Shown here: piece by piece, positions 46,341-55,410 of the stretch
How the letters are laid out: each line of letters begins with the position of its first letter
How positions within the stretch are numbered: the first letter of the stretch is position 1
NCBI GenBank assembly: GCA_030765405.1
Contig: JAVCCP010000051.1
Span: forward strand, 1 to 64,000
DNA: 64,000 nucleotides
Reading direction: 5' to 3'
Origin: Candidatus Ancaeobacter aquaticus
GTDB lineage: Bacteria > Auribacterota > Ancaeobacteria > Ancaeobacterales > Ancaeobacteraceae
Program-made: the position numbers and the translations under genes
The notes under the pieces: model-generated
What the model saw: only the letters and a program-made list of their open reading frames with translations
The model's database searches: none
What the model was told of the DNA's origin: nothing

Positions 46341-49070
46341 ATGAATGCATACAAAAAGATACTATCAAAAATACGTAGTGAGGAAGCCATTAAGGTAATG
46401 CTTGCTATGTCTCTTTTCTTTATGATTCTCTTCGGAGGTTTCTTGGGCTTTAATGCTTCTATTGCGCTTTTCTTGAAGCGTGTTGGAGTAGAACTGCTGC
46501 CGGTTGTATATATCATTAATGCTTTTTTTATGATAGCTATGACTTTAGTGTATTCACTTTTTGCTGATCGAATAAATAATTTTACAATGGCTCTTGTTTT
46601 TTTTGCCTTGGATATAGTTCTAATACTTTGTTTAAGGATGGCTCTTACGTTCTCTTCATTTCTTGTTCCTATCATGCTTTTTATGTTTATGATTACGGTT
46701 ATTAATTATGCCACCATACAATTTTGGGCAATGAACGATACACTGTTTTCGTTCATGGATTCAAAGCGATTATATCCGTTACTAGCGGCAGGTGGGACAA
46801 TGGGCGCAATTGCAGCCGGTTTTTCGGCTAAGAAACTTGTCTATTATTTGCATTCTGAGAACCTCTTTTTTGTATCTATTGGGACACTGGGAATCGGAAT
46901 GCTCATAATACTTATACTGAAACGGTACGAAACAAAAAAAGAAGTGAGACAAGTAAAGAAAATTGATCCGTCAAAAATTGTCAGTGATATGACCGATGGG
47001 TTTAGGTATGTAGCTAAATCAAGGTTGTTTGGCATTTTAAGTATAGTTGCGTTTCTCACTTATTTACTCAATTTCTGTATTGATTATAACTATAGCGATC
47101 TTATTCAGAAAAGTTTTGAGACCGAAGATCAGATGACAGTATTTTTAGGTTTGTGGACAGGGATATTAAATATACTTACTATAATAGTACAGTTTTTCTT
47201 CGCTTCAAAGATCATATCAAAATTGGGGATTGGTAACGCTGCGATGATCACTCCGAGCGTATTTTTTCTTGGATATCTCGGTCTTTCATTTAGATTTAGT
47301 TTAGCAGCCGGTGTTTTTGCTAAAGTTGTCCCTGCCTTTGTCAGGTTTTCAATAGGAAACCCGGTTACAAACATCATATGCTATCTTGCGGATGAAAAGA
47401 GCCGTGTAAAAGTACGTGTGTTCATTAACGTGTTTGTTATGTCACTTGGTATGCTCACTTCAGGAATAATCCTTAATGTACTTGTTAAACAATTCGGTGT
47501 ATCTGCGGCAAGAATATGCATGCTGCTATTAATCCCGGGTATTGCCCTCATCATATTTTCACTAATGCTTAAAAAGAATTATAAAAAAGCAATCTTTGCC
47601 CTGCTAAAATCAAAGGATAAAACATCGATATTTTCATTCCTCAACCAGGTTGAGTTTGCAGATAGCGATATTGCCGATTCACTTGTTGAGAGCTTCAACA
47701 ATGCTGACAATGAGAGCACTCTGGTACTTATAGACCTATTATCTACAACAGGTGAGAGTCAACGCAAAAGTGTTTCAAATCGGCATTATGAACAGTTTTC
47801 AGATGAATGTAAGGTCAAGTTTATTAATGTAAATGTATCAATTAACGATGAGGGCATGCTTAAAGAATTGGTTGCTAAGATAGAAAACGAACCAGATAAT
47901 GTAAAAATTGCTCTTATGGAAGCTATAGATAAATGCAATACAGCTATAGATAAAAATGTGCTGCGGGGATTAAGTGAGAGCGATAACTCATTGATTAAAA
48001 TCCATGCTCTTAAACTTCTATTTAAAAACGGTAATAAAGATGTTCTCAATAATATTAAAAGCTTATGTGCAGAAAATGACTCTACTGGCTGCAAAATTGA
48101 ACTTGTTAGAATTTTGGGGGAACTTAACGTTCCTGAGATTAACACTCTTATTGTAGATTTATTAAAATCAAATGTGACTGATACGAGAAAGAAGCTTTCT
48201 TATGTTATACCTTCAGTGAAGAATGATTTAATAAGGCAAGCATGTTACGAGTGTGTTAAAAATGATAAAGAAAATGAGATTGAGTGGCTTAACATGGTTG
48301 CTCGCTGCAAAGATGATGTGTTTATTCCGATTTTGATAGAGAAATTGAAATCTGACAGGGATAGAGCTCGTAGAAAAGCGGTAAAAATATTAAAGTCGTA
48401 TGAAACGATTCCTCATGGTGACTTATTAGATTTGCTTGTTGGTACAGGACGAGTAGAAGTAAAAAAAGCAATTGTAGCCGTTCTTGTAAATATAAGAGAT
48501 TTTAACAGTGATGAACTAAAAAAACTGCAGGATGTGGCGTACAGTAAGTTAAAAGATGTATATGAGCTTTATCTCGTAAAAAAATCTTTTCAGAAGAATA
48601 TCAAAACAGATGCAGATACATTGCTTATTGAGGCTTTGAGCGAAATGATCCGTAAAGGTGTTATTCTCATTTTAAATATTGTTGCAATATTAAAAAAAGA
48701 CAAGAATATACTATTAATTTCAAAGAACATTTATAGTGCTGATAAACGCATAATTGACACTGCGATAGAAAGCCTGTTTATTATGAAGGAAGATGAGCTC
48801 ATTGATGCGGTTATCCCACTGACGTATGTGCATTATATGAGTAAAATTGAGAAAATCGCATACGATAAATTTAAGATCAAGAAGAAAACAAAAGATGAAA
48901 TGATAAAGTATCTCATCGGTGCGCAAGATGAGTGGTTGCGTATTACGGCCCTTAATGTTATTAGAGTTACAAAAAAAAGCATGACGTATGTCGATGATAT
49001 TAAGGCCTTATCAGACACTCATAATCCTATTGAACAAGAATTAGTGAGCTTTCTAGCACAGTCACAATAG
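46341..49070 (+). CDS. Nucleotide-transporter-like membrane protein with HEAT-type tail
   Basis: The 909-residue protein has about twelve membrane helices (about 18-415) with the look of the ATP/ADP translocase (Npt/Tlc)-MFS superfamily: FWAMNDTLFSFMDSKRLYPL (about 130-149) and AAGGTMGAIAAGF match typical family motifs. The cytoplasmic tail (about 440-909) is a run of helical HEAT-like repeats (VRILGELNVPEINTLIVDLL, RRKAVKILKSYETI). Related proteins in other bacteria can also carry a cNMP domain on the same chain; here it is the separate gene just upstream. The substrate is unknown, and energy-parasite nucleotide import is one possibility only. Confidence 0.75.
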   Translation: MNAYKKILSKIRSEEAIKVMLAMSLFFMILFGGFLGFNASIALFLKRVGVELLPVVYIINAFFMIAMTLVYSLFADRINNFTMALVFFALDIVLILCLRMALTFSSFLVPIMLFMFMITVINYATIQFWAMNDTLFSFMDSKRLYPLLAAGGTMGAIAAGFSAKKLVYYLHSENLFFVSIGTLGIGMLIILILKRYETKKEVRQVKKIDPSKIVSDMTDGFRYVAKSRLFGILSIVAFLTYLLNFCIDYNYSDLIQKSFETEDQMTVFLGLWTGILNILTIIVQFFFASKIISKLGIGNAAMITPSVFFLGYLGLSFRFSLAAGVFAKVVPAFVRFSIGNPVTNIICYLADEKSRVKVRVFINVFVMSLGMLTSGIILNVLVKQFGVSAARICMLLLIPGIALIIFSLMLKKNYKKAIFALLKSKDKTSIFSFLNQVEFADSDIADSLVESFNNADNESTLVLIDLLSTTGESQRKSVSNRHYEQFSDECKVKFINVNVSINDEGMLKELVAKIENEPDNVKIALMEAIDKCNTAIDKNVLRGLSESDNSLIKIHALKLLFKNGNKDVLNNIKSLCAENDSTGCKIELVRILGELNVPEINTLIVDLLKSNVTDTRKKLSYVIPSVKNDLIRQACYECVKNDKENEIEWLNMVARCKDDVFIPILIEKLKSDRDRARRKAVKILKSYETIPHGDLLDLLVGTGRVEVKKAIVAVLVNIRDFNSDELKKLQDVAYSKLKDVYELYLVKKSFQKNIKTDADTLLIEALSEMIRKGVILILNIVAILKKDKNILLISKNIYSADKRIIDTAIESLFIMKEDELIDAVIPLTYVHYMSKIEKIAYDKFKIKKKTKDEMIKYLIGAQDEWLRITALNVIRVTKKSMTYVDDIKALSDTHNPIEQELVSFLAQSQ

Positions 49071-49074
49071 CGCT

Positions 49075-49782
49075 TTAATCAGAGATCCTTGTTATCACCC
49101 TGTCAAAATCTTTTGGATAAGACACTTTGAAAGTAAGTGTTTCTTTTGTCACAGGATGGTCAAGGGCAAGTGAGTATGCGTGTACAGCAGGCCTGTTGAT
49201 TAACGGTGAAGCTATCCCATATTTAATGTCGCCAATAATTGGTAATCCAGAATGCCCGAATTGAGCTCTTATTTGATGTGGTTTTCCTGTTGAGAGAACG
49301 ACTTCTATAAGTGAGATGTTTCTTACCGTATCAGGTAGTATATCTGTTTTTAGTGTAAACGTTTTTATTGTCTTGTATATCAGCTTTGCTTGAACACCAT
49401 TCGGTGATATATGGACCATATTATTTTTTGTGTCTTTAACCAGATTATGCGTTAGAATGCCTGATAACTTTTTCGGTTTTCCGCGAACGAGGATATGATA
49501 GGTGCGTATTACCGTGTTTGTGCGAAACTGGAGAGAAAGACGGGAAGCTGCTTTTGAGTTTTTTGCAAAACACATTACACCAGATGTGTTTCTGTCAAGA
49601 CGATGTACTAGCCCCAAAAACACATTACCTTTTTTATTGTATTTTATTTTTAGGTATTCTTTTGTGATAGTAAGCATATCACTGGACTCTGATATATCTT
49701 TTTGAGATAAAATACCCGCAGGTTTATTGATAACAAGGAGCATATTGTCTTCATAGAGAATTTGAGGGGCAAGATTTGGCAT
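49075..49782 (-). CDS. RluA-family pseudouridine synthase without S4 domain
   Basis: A 235-residue enzyme. INKPAGILSQ (about 16), the catalytic-Asp motif LVHRLDRNTSGVMCFAKN (about 58-75) and STGKPHQIRAQFGHSGLPI (about 165-183) are seen. It lacks the S4 domain of the paralogue at 35552, so it resembles RluA/RluC-short types and probably modifies another RNA site. It is convergent with the transporter-like gene, with a gap of four bases. Confidence 0.92.
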   Translation of the reverse strand: MPNLAPQILYEDNMLLVINKPAGILSQKDISESSDMLTITKEYLKIKYNKKGNVFLGLVHRLDRNTSGVMCFAKNSKAASRLSLQFRTNTVIRTYHILVRGKPKKLSGILTHNLVKDTKNNMVHISPNGVQAKLIYKTIKTFTLKTDILPDTVRNISLIEVVLSTGKPHQIRAQFGHSGLPIIGDIKYGIASPLINRPAVHAYSLALDHPVTKETLTFKVSYPKDFDRVITRISD

Positions 49783-49897
49783 ATTTGTAGTTGTCTAATT
49801 TAGCGTTTTAGATTACTTTATTTTAATAATAATATAACCTTTTTAAAATTAATGCAAGAGGTTGAAAAATAGTAATATATGAAAGGAGTCTCACAGT

Positions 49898-51442
49898 ATG
49901 GTCGAACGATCCGATCTTTTGAAACGTCGTGCGGGAATTGCTATACCATTATTCTCGCTTAATGAAAAAGATAGCTGGGGAATTGGTGAAATAGGCGATG
50001 TCTATTCACTCATAGATTGGTTGGCTGAAACAGGGCAATCTTTATTGCAAATACTGCCGTTTAATGAAATGGCTCCCGGGGAAAATAGTCCTTATTCAGC
50101 ATTAAGTATTTTTGCAATAGACCCAGTCTATATATCTATAGATAAGAAAAATATAATAGATCAAAAAGATTTGAAAAAATGCAATAAATCACCAATACCG
50201 TACACAGAAATTAGAAATATCAAGTTGGGTTATCTGAAAGAATCATTTAAATCGTTCAAAAAATCCCCCCCAGAGGCTTTTAGCGGATTTTTAGATATAA
50301 ACAGCTGGTGGTTGCATGATTATGCGCTATTTAGGGTGTTAAAGGAAAAAAACAATTGGTACAGTTGGACGCATTGGCCCCAAGAATATAAAGATAGAAA
50401 TGTTGATGCATTAGAGAAATTTGCTAAAGAGGAAAGTGATCTAATACTCTTTCAAAAGTATGTTCAATGGGTTGCATGGGAGCAATGGGTAAATCTGAGA
50501 AAATATGCGGAATCCAAAGGTGTCTTATTAAAGGGGGATGTTCCCTTTGCGCCATGTGTTGAAAGCGATGTTGCATGGGTTCATAGAGAAATTATAGATC
50601 CTAATTTTACTCTCGGCGCACCGCCTGATGCTTTCAGTGCGGATGGTCAGAAATGGGGGTTACCGGTATACCATATAGGACATATGGAAGAGAGAGAGTT
50701 TAGTTATTGGCGTGCACGTGCGCAATGGGCTGATAGACTGTTTCATATATACAGGATAGATCATGTTGTGGGTTGTTATAGGATGTATGCATTTCCGGAA
50801 GATAAATCTGGAGAGGCGCGTTTTATTCCTGAGCATGAAGATGAACAGCTCAGACTTGGAGAACGCATTATCCATGTGTTACTTGATGAATCAAAAGTAA
50901 CATATCCTATTGCGGAAGATCTTGGTGTGATACCTGATTTTGTGCGTGAATCATTAGCGCGGTTACAAATACCGGGATATAAGATATTTCGTTGGGAACG
51001 ATACTGGAATACTGAAGAACAAAATTATATTGATCCAAAAGACTATTCAGAGATTTCAATTGCGACAACAAGCACACATGACACTGATACATTGAGTCAG
51101 TGGTGGAAAACTGTACCGGAAAATGAAAAGAATGATATATGCGCCATGGTAGGGGTAACCCCCACTGATAAAAAGTGTGCTTTTAGTTTTGCTATACATA
51201 TGGGGATACTTAATATTCTCTATAGATCAAATTCAATTTTTTCTATAATTCCTATACAGGATCTATTTGGGTGGAAAGATGTTATTAATGTTCCGGGAAC
51301 AGTGAGTAAAAATAATTGGAGTTGGCGCTTACCGGGAAGCATTCAGAATATTATAAAAGAGAAGAATAATGCAAAATGTTTAAAAACAATAGATGCCGTT
51401 CTAAACGATTCAGGAAGAAAACAGTTTGTGGCGGCACGATAA
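49898..51442 (+). CDS. malQ: 4-alpha-glucanotransferase (amylomaltase)
   Basis: A 514-residue GH77 enzyme that moves alpha-1,4-glucan segments between chains, used in maltodextrin or glycogen metabolism. Family motifs include RRAGIAIPLFSL (about 10), SWGIGEIGD, NSPYSALSIFAIDPVYI, RIDHVVGCYRMY (nucleophile Asp, about 286), AEDLGVIPDFVRE (acid/base Glu, about 341) and STHDTDTLSQWW (about 390). The length fits the family. AAAGGAG precedes the ATG. No glycogen synthase or phosphorylase is in the window. Confidence 0.95.
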   Translation: MVERSDLLKRRAGIAIPLFSLNEKDSWGIGEIGDVYSLIDWLAETGQSLLQILPFNEMAPGENSPYSALSIFAIDPVYISIDKKNIIDQKDLKKCNKSPIPYTEIRNIKLGYLKESFKSFKKSPPEAFSGFLDINSWWLHDYALFRVLKEKNNWYSWTHWPQEYKDRNVDALEKFAKEESDLILFQKYVQWVAWEQWVNLRKYAESKGVLLKGDVPFAPCVESDVAWVHREIIDPNFTLGAPPDAFSADGQKWGLPVYHIGHMEEREFSYWRARAQWADRLFHIYRIDHVVGCYRMYAFPEDKSGEARFIPEHEDEQLRLGERIIHVLLDESKVTYPIAEDLGVIPDFVRESLARLQIPGYKIFRWERYWNTEEQNYIDPKDYSEISIATTSTHDTDTLSQWWKTVPENEKNDICAMVGVTPTDKKCAFSFAIHMGILNILYRSNSIFSIIPIQDLFGWKDVINVPGTVSKNNWSWRLPGSIQNIIKEKNNAKCLKTIDAVLNDSGRKQFVAAR

Positions 51443-51469
51443 ATAAAAAGATTTGATTAAGAATGTTTT

Positions 51470-52381
51470 ATGAAACAAAAACATAAAATATATATTTCAG
51501 AAAATATAAGTATAAAAACAATCAGAAAAATATCTGAAGAATTACAGATACCCGAACATAAAATAAGAAAATATACGCATAAAGAAAAACAAAAAAAGAA
51601 GATTCAGGAAAATAAAGGGGTGTTAAATAAAGTATATATACATTCTTTTATACTCGTATGTGCCCTAACACTTATATCATATTCCAGCTATATGGCATAC
51701 AGGCATAGCGATTTAGTGAAAACTGCGGTAACGTTATGTGAGAAAATAGTACTATATACACGGAACCAATCAGCTTTGAATGATAATGCGTATCTTGCTA
51801 ATAAAATAAACAGTACACAGCAGAAAGCTCTACAATGTTATAAAAGCGCTAATATCATGCGTGCGCAAGGAAATAAGCAGGGGGCAATTTCTCGATACAA
51901 AGATGCCGTGCGATATAATCCTAAATATACAAAAGCGTATATTAACCTCGGGGTAACTTTGTATGAAGTCGGTGATAAGGACTCAGCGAAGAAAGCATTT
52001 GAAAAAGTAATAGAACTACACCCGCATTCATCTGACGGATATAATAATCTCGGAAATTTAATGACAGCGGAAGGTATCTATTCTGATGCACTAAAACTGT
52101 ATAGGGAAGCTTTAAGGTATAACCCGCATGACTCTATAGTGTATTACAATATAGGGTATATTTATACAAAACAAGGTAAACGCAATGAAGCAAAAGAGTA
52201 TTTTAATTACGCGATTGAGATAAATCCTCAATTACTTCTTGCTCATGTACAGCTAGCACATCTCTATTATCAAGATAAAGAGTTTGATAAGGCCCGCGAT
52301 CATGGTAAACTTGCGCTATCTTTGGGTGGCGCTAAAGATAAAAATCTTTCAAAAGTTTTAAAAAAATATATAAATAAATAG
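51470..52381 (+). CDS. Membrane-anchored TPR protein
   Basis: The 303-residue protein has an unusual basic N terminus (1-55, rich in Lys and Glu, HKIRKYTHKEKQKKKIQE), one membrane helix (about 58-77, SFILVCALTLISYSSYMAY) and five to six TPRs (about 122-290, YINLGVTLYEVGDKDSAKKA, YYNIGYIYTKQGKRNEAKEY). The repeats would lie outside the cytoplasm if the N terminus stays inside. It follows malQ by 27 bases with no clear functional link. Confidence 0.87.
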   Translation: MKQKHKIYISENISIKTIRKISEELQIPEHKIRKYTHKEKQKKKIQENKGVLNKVYIHSFILVCALTLISYSSYMAYRHSDLVKTAVTLCEKIVLYTRNQSALNDNAYLANKINSTQQKALQCYKSANIMRAQGNKQGAISRYKDAVRYNPKYTKAYINLGVTLYEVGDKDSAKKAFEKVIELHPHSSDGYNNLGNLMTAEGIYSDALKLYREALRYNPHDSIVYYNIGYIYTKQGKRNEAKEYFNYAIEINPQLLLAHVQLAHLYYQDKEFDKARDHGKLALSLGGAKDKNLSKVLKKYINK

Positions 52382-52391
52382 GAGGAGTGCT

Positions 52392-52862
52392 ATGTCTAAA
52401 GTTCTTGTATGTTATTATTCTCGAACGGGAAACACTGAAAAAATGGCCGCAGCAATAGGAGGTTTCATAAAAGATGAAGGTGTTGATGTAGATGTAAAGA
52501 AAGTTCAGGATGTTAAGGCTAATGAATTAGAACAGTATGACGGCATTGTTGTTGGTTCTCCAACATATTATGGGACAATGGCATGGGAAATTAAAAAGTT
52601 ATTAGATGAAAGCGTCGTTTTGCATGGAAAATTGAAAGGTAAGGTAGGTGGAGCTTTTTCATCCGCAGCGAATATTGCTGGAGGAAATGAAACAACTATT
52701 CTTGATATCATTAATGCATTTTTAATACACGGTATGATCGTGCAGGGGGAACCAAAAGGAGATCATTATGGTCCTGTCGCAATAGGATCTCCAGATCAAC
52801 GCACAATTGATTGTTGTAAAAAACATGCAATAAATATTGCGACACTCATTAAAAAATTATGA
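52392..52862 (+). CDS. Flavodoxin/WrbA-like flavoprotein
   Basis: A 156-residue flavodoxin-fold protein. The FMN phosphate loop is YYSRTGNTEKMA (about 8-19). The second loop GSPTYYGTMAWEIKKLLDE and the third AFSSAANIAGGNETT follow, as in WrbA/NAD(P)H:quinone oxidoreductase relatives. It probably carries electrons or reduces quinones. AGGAGG precedes the ATG. Its stop overlaps the VanZ-like start by four bases. Confidence 0.9.
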   Translation: MSKVLVCYYSRTGNTEKMAAAIGGFIKDEGVDVDVKKVQDVKANELEQYDGIVVGSPTYYGTMAWEIKKLLDESVVLHGKLKGKVGGAFSSAANIAGGNETTILDIINAFLIHGMIVQGEPKGDHYGPVAIGSPDQRTIDCCKKHAINIATLIKKL

Positions 52863-53392
52863 AAATACAATTACCAAAAATAACTCTTGGAATAACTCTT
52901 CTGATTCTTGCTTCATCATTCTTTGCGGCACAGCTATCGGATGCATTGAGAAGCGCGATAGGATTTCATTATTTTTATTTAGCGGTAAGATGCATTATAA
53001 TTCTCTTGTGCGTATTGCTGATAATCTATAACTATCGGGAAAGAATATCTCATAAAAGATGTTTTCTTTTTTCGGTTTTCGTTGCTTTAGGGCTTATTGC
53101 GATATGGTTTATAAAAAATCCTGTAGAGAGATTGCACCTTCTAGAATTTGGTTTGCTTGGCTGGTTCGCATACAAAGAATTAGCTCTTAGAGAGACACGA
53201 AAGATAAAAAAGGTTCTCTATCCGCTTTTGTTCATAGTAATAATAGGTGTTCTCGATGAAGTTGTGCAGCATTTTATACCGTATAGAGTAGGAGAAATGA
53301 GAGATTCTCTTATAAATATAGCAAGCGGTTTATGGGGGATAATACTGTGTGTCTTATTTAAAGAGAAGAGGTATTGTGAAAATAATCAGTAA
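52859..53392 (+). CDS. VanZ-like family membrane protein
   Basis: The 177-residue protein has about five hydrophobic helices. The family pattern VERLHLLEFGLLGWFAYKEL (about 83-102) and DEVVQHFIPYRVGEMRDSL (about 132-150) is typical of VanZ-like proteins, whose molecular role is poorly known. It overlaps the flavodoxin gene at ATGA and the YjbQ gene by 17 bases. Confidence 0.87.
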   Translation: MKIQLPKITLGITLLILASSFFAAQLSDALRSAIGFHYFYLAVRCIIILLCVLLIIYNYRERISHKRCFLFSVFVALGLIAIWFIKNPVERLHLLEFGLLGWFAYKELALRETRKIKKVLYPLLFIVIIGVLDEVVQHFIPYRVGEMRDSLINIASGLWGIILCVLFKEKRYCENNQ

Positions 53393-53795
53393 AAATCTTG
53401 AGTATAATACAAAAGGTAACCTGGATCTGATTGACATAACAGATGATTTAGGACGTATTATAGAGGATACTAACGTGCAAAACGGTACTGTCACCGTTTT
53501 TGTCGTGGGGTCTACAGCTGCCGTAACAACATTTGAATATGAGCCCGGAATGATACGTGATATGAACGATCTCTACGAAAAGGTTGCACCTGTAAAAAAA
53601 CACTATAGTCATGACGATACATGGGGTGATGCAAATGGTTTTAGTCATATCCGGGCAGCATTACAGGGACCATCCTTAGTTATCCCTCTTATTGAAGGAA
53701 AATTAACTTTAGGAACATGGCAGCAAGTTGTGTTAGCAGAATTTGATAATCAACCGAGAAATAGAAATATTGTTATTCAGATAATGGGTGAGTAA
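53376..53795 (+). CDS. YjbQ/UPF0047 family protein
   Basis: A 139-residue protein of the YjbQ family, which has been linked to thiamine phosphate synthase-like activity but whose role is unsettled. Family motifs are [19 protein letters not shown] (about 31-49), [20 protein letters not shown] (about 74-93) and [19 protein letters not shown] (about 110-128). GTG at 53376 is chosen for GAAGAGG five bases upstream; the same 15 bases AGAAGAGGTATTGTG also start the macrodomain gene. Confidence 0.9.
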   Translation: MKIISKNLEYNTKGNLDLIDITDDLGRIIEDTNVQNGTVTVFVVGSTAAVTTFEYEPGMIRDMNDLYEKVAPVKKHYSHDDTWGDANGFSHIRAALQGPSLVIPLIEGKLTLGTWQQVVLAEFDNQPRNRNIVIQIMGE

Positions 53796-53809
53796 AAAGA
53801 AGAGGTATT

Positions 53810-54599
53810 GTGGGGAGAATAACATTATTTTGTGGTGATATCACGTTGTGTGAGGTAGATGCTATTGTTAATGCTGCAAATGAACGCTTAGCTGGTGGCG
53901 GGGGTGTTGACGGTGCTATTCACAGAGCTGCAGGTCCTACCGTTATGGCAGAATGTCAGAAAATAGGAGGATGCATAACGGGAGAAGCAGTTATCACGAA
54001 TGCAGGTAGATTAAATGCAAAGAAAATCATTCATACCGTTGGTCCTATTTGGCGGGGAGAAAATAAGAACGAATCCATACTTCTTGAAAACTCGTATAGA
54101 AATAGTTTTCTTTTAGCGCAAAAAGAAGAGATTAAGACGATAGCTTTTCCGGCAATAGGGGGTTAAGAAAGAATAATATGACCAATTTGGAGGCTCATCT
54201 TTGAGCTGTATGCAAGGCGCAACGACGTTGGCGTGCCCTTTGCAGTACGTGAAGGAGGAGCAACAAAGCAGACGGCCAAAGATGTGCCTCCCCGAAGGGG
54301 CTGGCCGCTTTTGGGCTACAACGGTGTCACTCATCGCTTGCGTATCACAGGGGATACGCGGCGCTTTTCGTTCCTTGTTTCGCTCCAAAATCGACTCAGC
54401 CAAATTAGTCATATTATTCTTTCTTAACCCCCCTTGCACCGGTGTCTATGGATACCTACTACAAGAAGCAACCAAAATAGCATTAAAAGTAGGGATGCAG
54501 TATATAGATGCGTTTAATGAAATAATATTTGTATGTTTTTCAGAGAATGATTACTGTTTGTATAAAAGTGAATATCGTAAATTAAATTGCGAACAATAA
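53810..54599 (+). pseudogene. Macrodomain gene split by a MITE-like insertion
   Basis: The first part (53810-54157) encodes a macrodomain: [34 protein letters not shown] and AIAFPAI-type motif IAFPAI. The 54158-54432 element then interrupts it. The reading resumes at 54435 with CTGVYGYLLQEATKIALK and ends at 54599. Joining the two parts restores FPAI-CTGVYGY, the classic ADP-ribose loop, and gives a protein of about 170 residues, normal for YmdB/TARG1-like ADP-ribosyl or O-acetyl-ADP-ribose hydrolases. The insertion shifts the frame, so full-length product is not made. GTG start with GAAGAGG upstream. Confidence 0.9.
54158..54432. mobile_element. MITE-like element, copy B
   Basis: A 275-bp element whose ends are 33-bp inverted repeats with a single mismatch: left GGGGGTTAAGAAAGAATAAT and the right end read inward GGGGGTTAAGAAAGAATAAT. 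Its interior is clearly the same sequence as copy A at 11323 (about nine tenths identical by eye), but the middle of the ends differs (AAGAAAGAATAATATGAC here, GAGAACTGATAATAGCCC there). It carries no gene. G+C is higher than in the neighbouring genes. Confidence 0.9.
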
Positions 54600-54619
54600 A
54601 ACAGGAAAAGGATTCTACT

Positions 54620-55399
54620 ATGATAAAAAATATGCGCTGTAGCTTAATGTTGTGTCTTGCGAGTGCTCTTGTATTATGTGGCTGTGTTAATCAGAAGAAA
54701 TATATTGCAAACGAAGGGGAAATCTTCCAGGTGTCAACGATAGGCGCATTGCTAAAGGGAGATTATGACGGCGATATTACAATACACGCTTTAAAAGCGC
54801 ATGGCGACGTTGGCATAGGCACTTTTAATGGGTTAGACGGTGAATTAGTAATGGTTGACGGCGAATGTTATCAGGTAAAACATAGCGGAAAAGTGGTGAT
54901 AGCGGATAATCTTGCAAAAACACCTTTTGCAGTTGTGACAGGATTTACATCTGATGCACTACATAAGATAGATGAACGAAAAACAATCGATGAAATGAAG
55001 ACATATATCGACAAACTATTGCCGACAAAGAATATATTCTACGCAATACGTATTGACGGAATGTTCGAATATATTAGGACAAGAAGCGTTGCACGACAAG
55101 AAAAGCCGTATCAAAAACTTACTGACGCTTTAAAAGACCAGTCTGTCTTTGAATTTAATGATATAGAAGGGACAATTATCGGATTTCGGTGTCCTCCATA
55201 TATTAATAATCTGAATGTGCCCGGTTATCATTTCCATTTTATATCTAAAGACCGAAGACATGGGGGGCATCTTTTGGCGTCTACGACAAAGAATGTGTAT
55301 GTACAGATAGATGCTGATGATACTTTTTTTATGGTTTTACCTCGCACGGAACCGTTCTATAAAATGCATTTTGATTCGCAAAAATCAGAGTATAGATAG
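54620..55399 (+). CDS. alsD: Acetolactate decarboxylase with lipoprotein signal
   Basis: The 259-residue enzyme decarboxylates alpha-acetolactate to acetoin. Family motifs are QVSTIGALLKGDYDG (about 36-50), HGDVGIGTFNGLDGE (about 61-75), RIDGMFEYIRTRSV, and the zinc-ligand run PGYHFHFISKDRRHGGHL (about 205-222) with all three His. An N-terminal stretch (SLMLCLASALVLCGC) is a lipoprotein signal, so the enzyme would be anchored outside the cytoplasm; most known members are cytosolic or, in some Bacillus, secreted. ATG at 54620 gives the signal at the right place. No acetolactate synthase is next to it. Confidence 0.9.
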   Translation: MIKNMRCSLMLCLASALVLCGCVNQKKYIANEGEIFQVSTIGALLKGDYDGDITIHALKAHGDVGIGTFNGLDGELVMVDGECYQVKHSGKVVIADNLAKTPFAVVTGFTSDALHKIDERKTIDEMKTYIDKLLPTKNIFYAIRIDGMFEYIRTRSVARQEKPYQKLTDALKDQSVFEFNDIEGTIIGFRCPPYINNLNVPGYHFHFISKDRRHGGHLLASTTKNVYVQIDADDTFFMVLPRTEPFYKMHFDSQKSEYR

Positions 55400-55410
55400 C
55401 ATGGGAATAT

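Noticed and set aside
53798-53812. Identical 15-base starts AGAAGAGGTATTGTG of the YjbQ and macrodomain genes as a regulatory repeat
   Set aside because: Interesting, but two copies in adjacent genes are explained equally well by chance similarity of ribosome binding sites or a tiny local duplication.
54201-54599. Single 132-codon frame covering MITE copy B and the macrodomain tail
   Set aside because: It fuses element sequence with the broken 3' half of the macrodomain gene; only the part after 54435 is true coding sequence.
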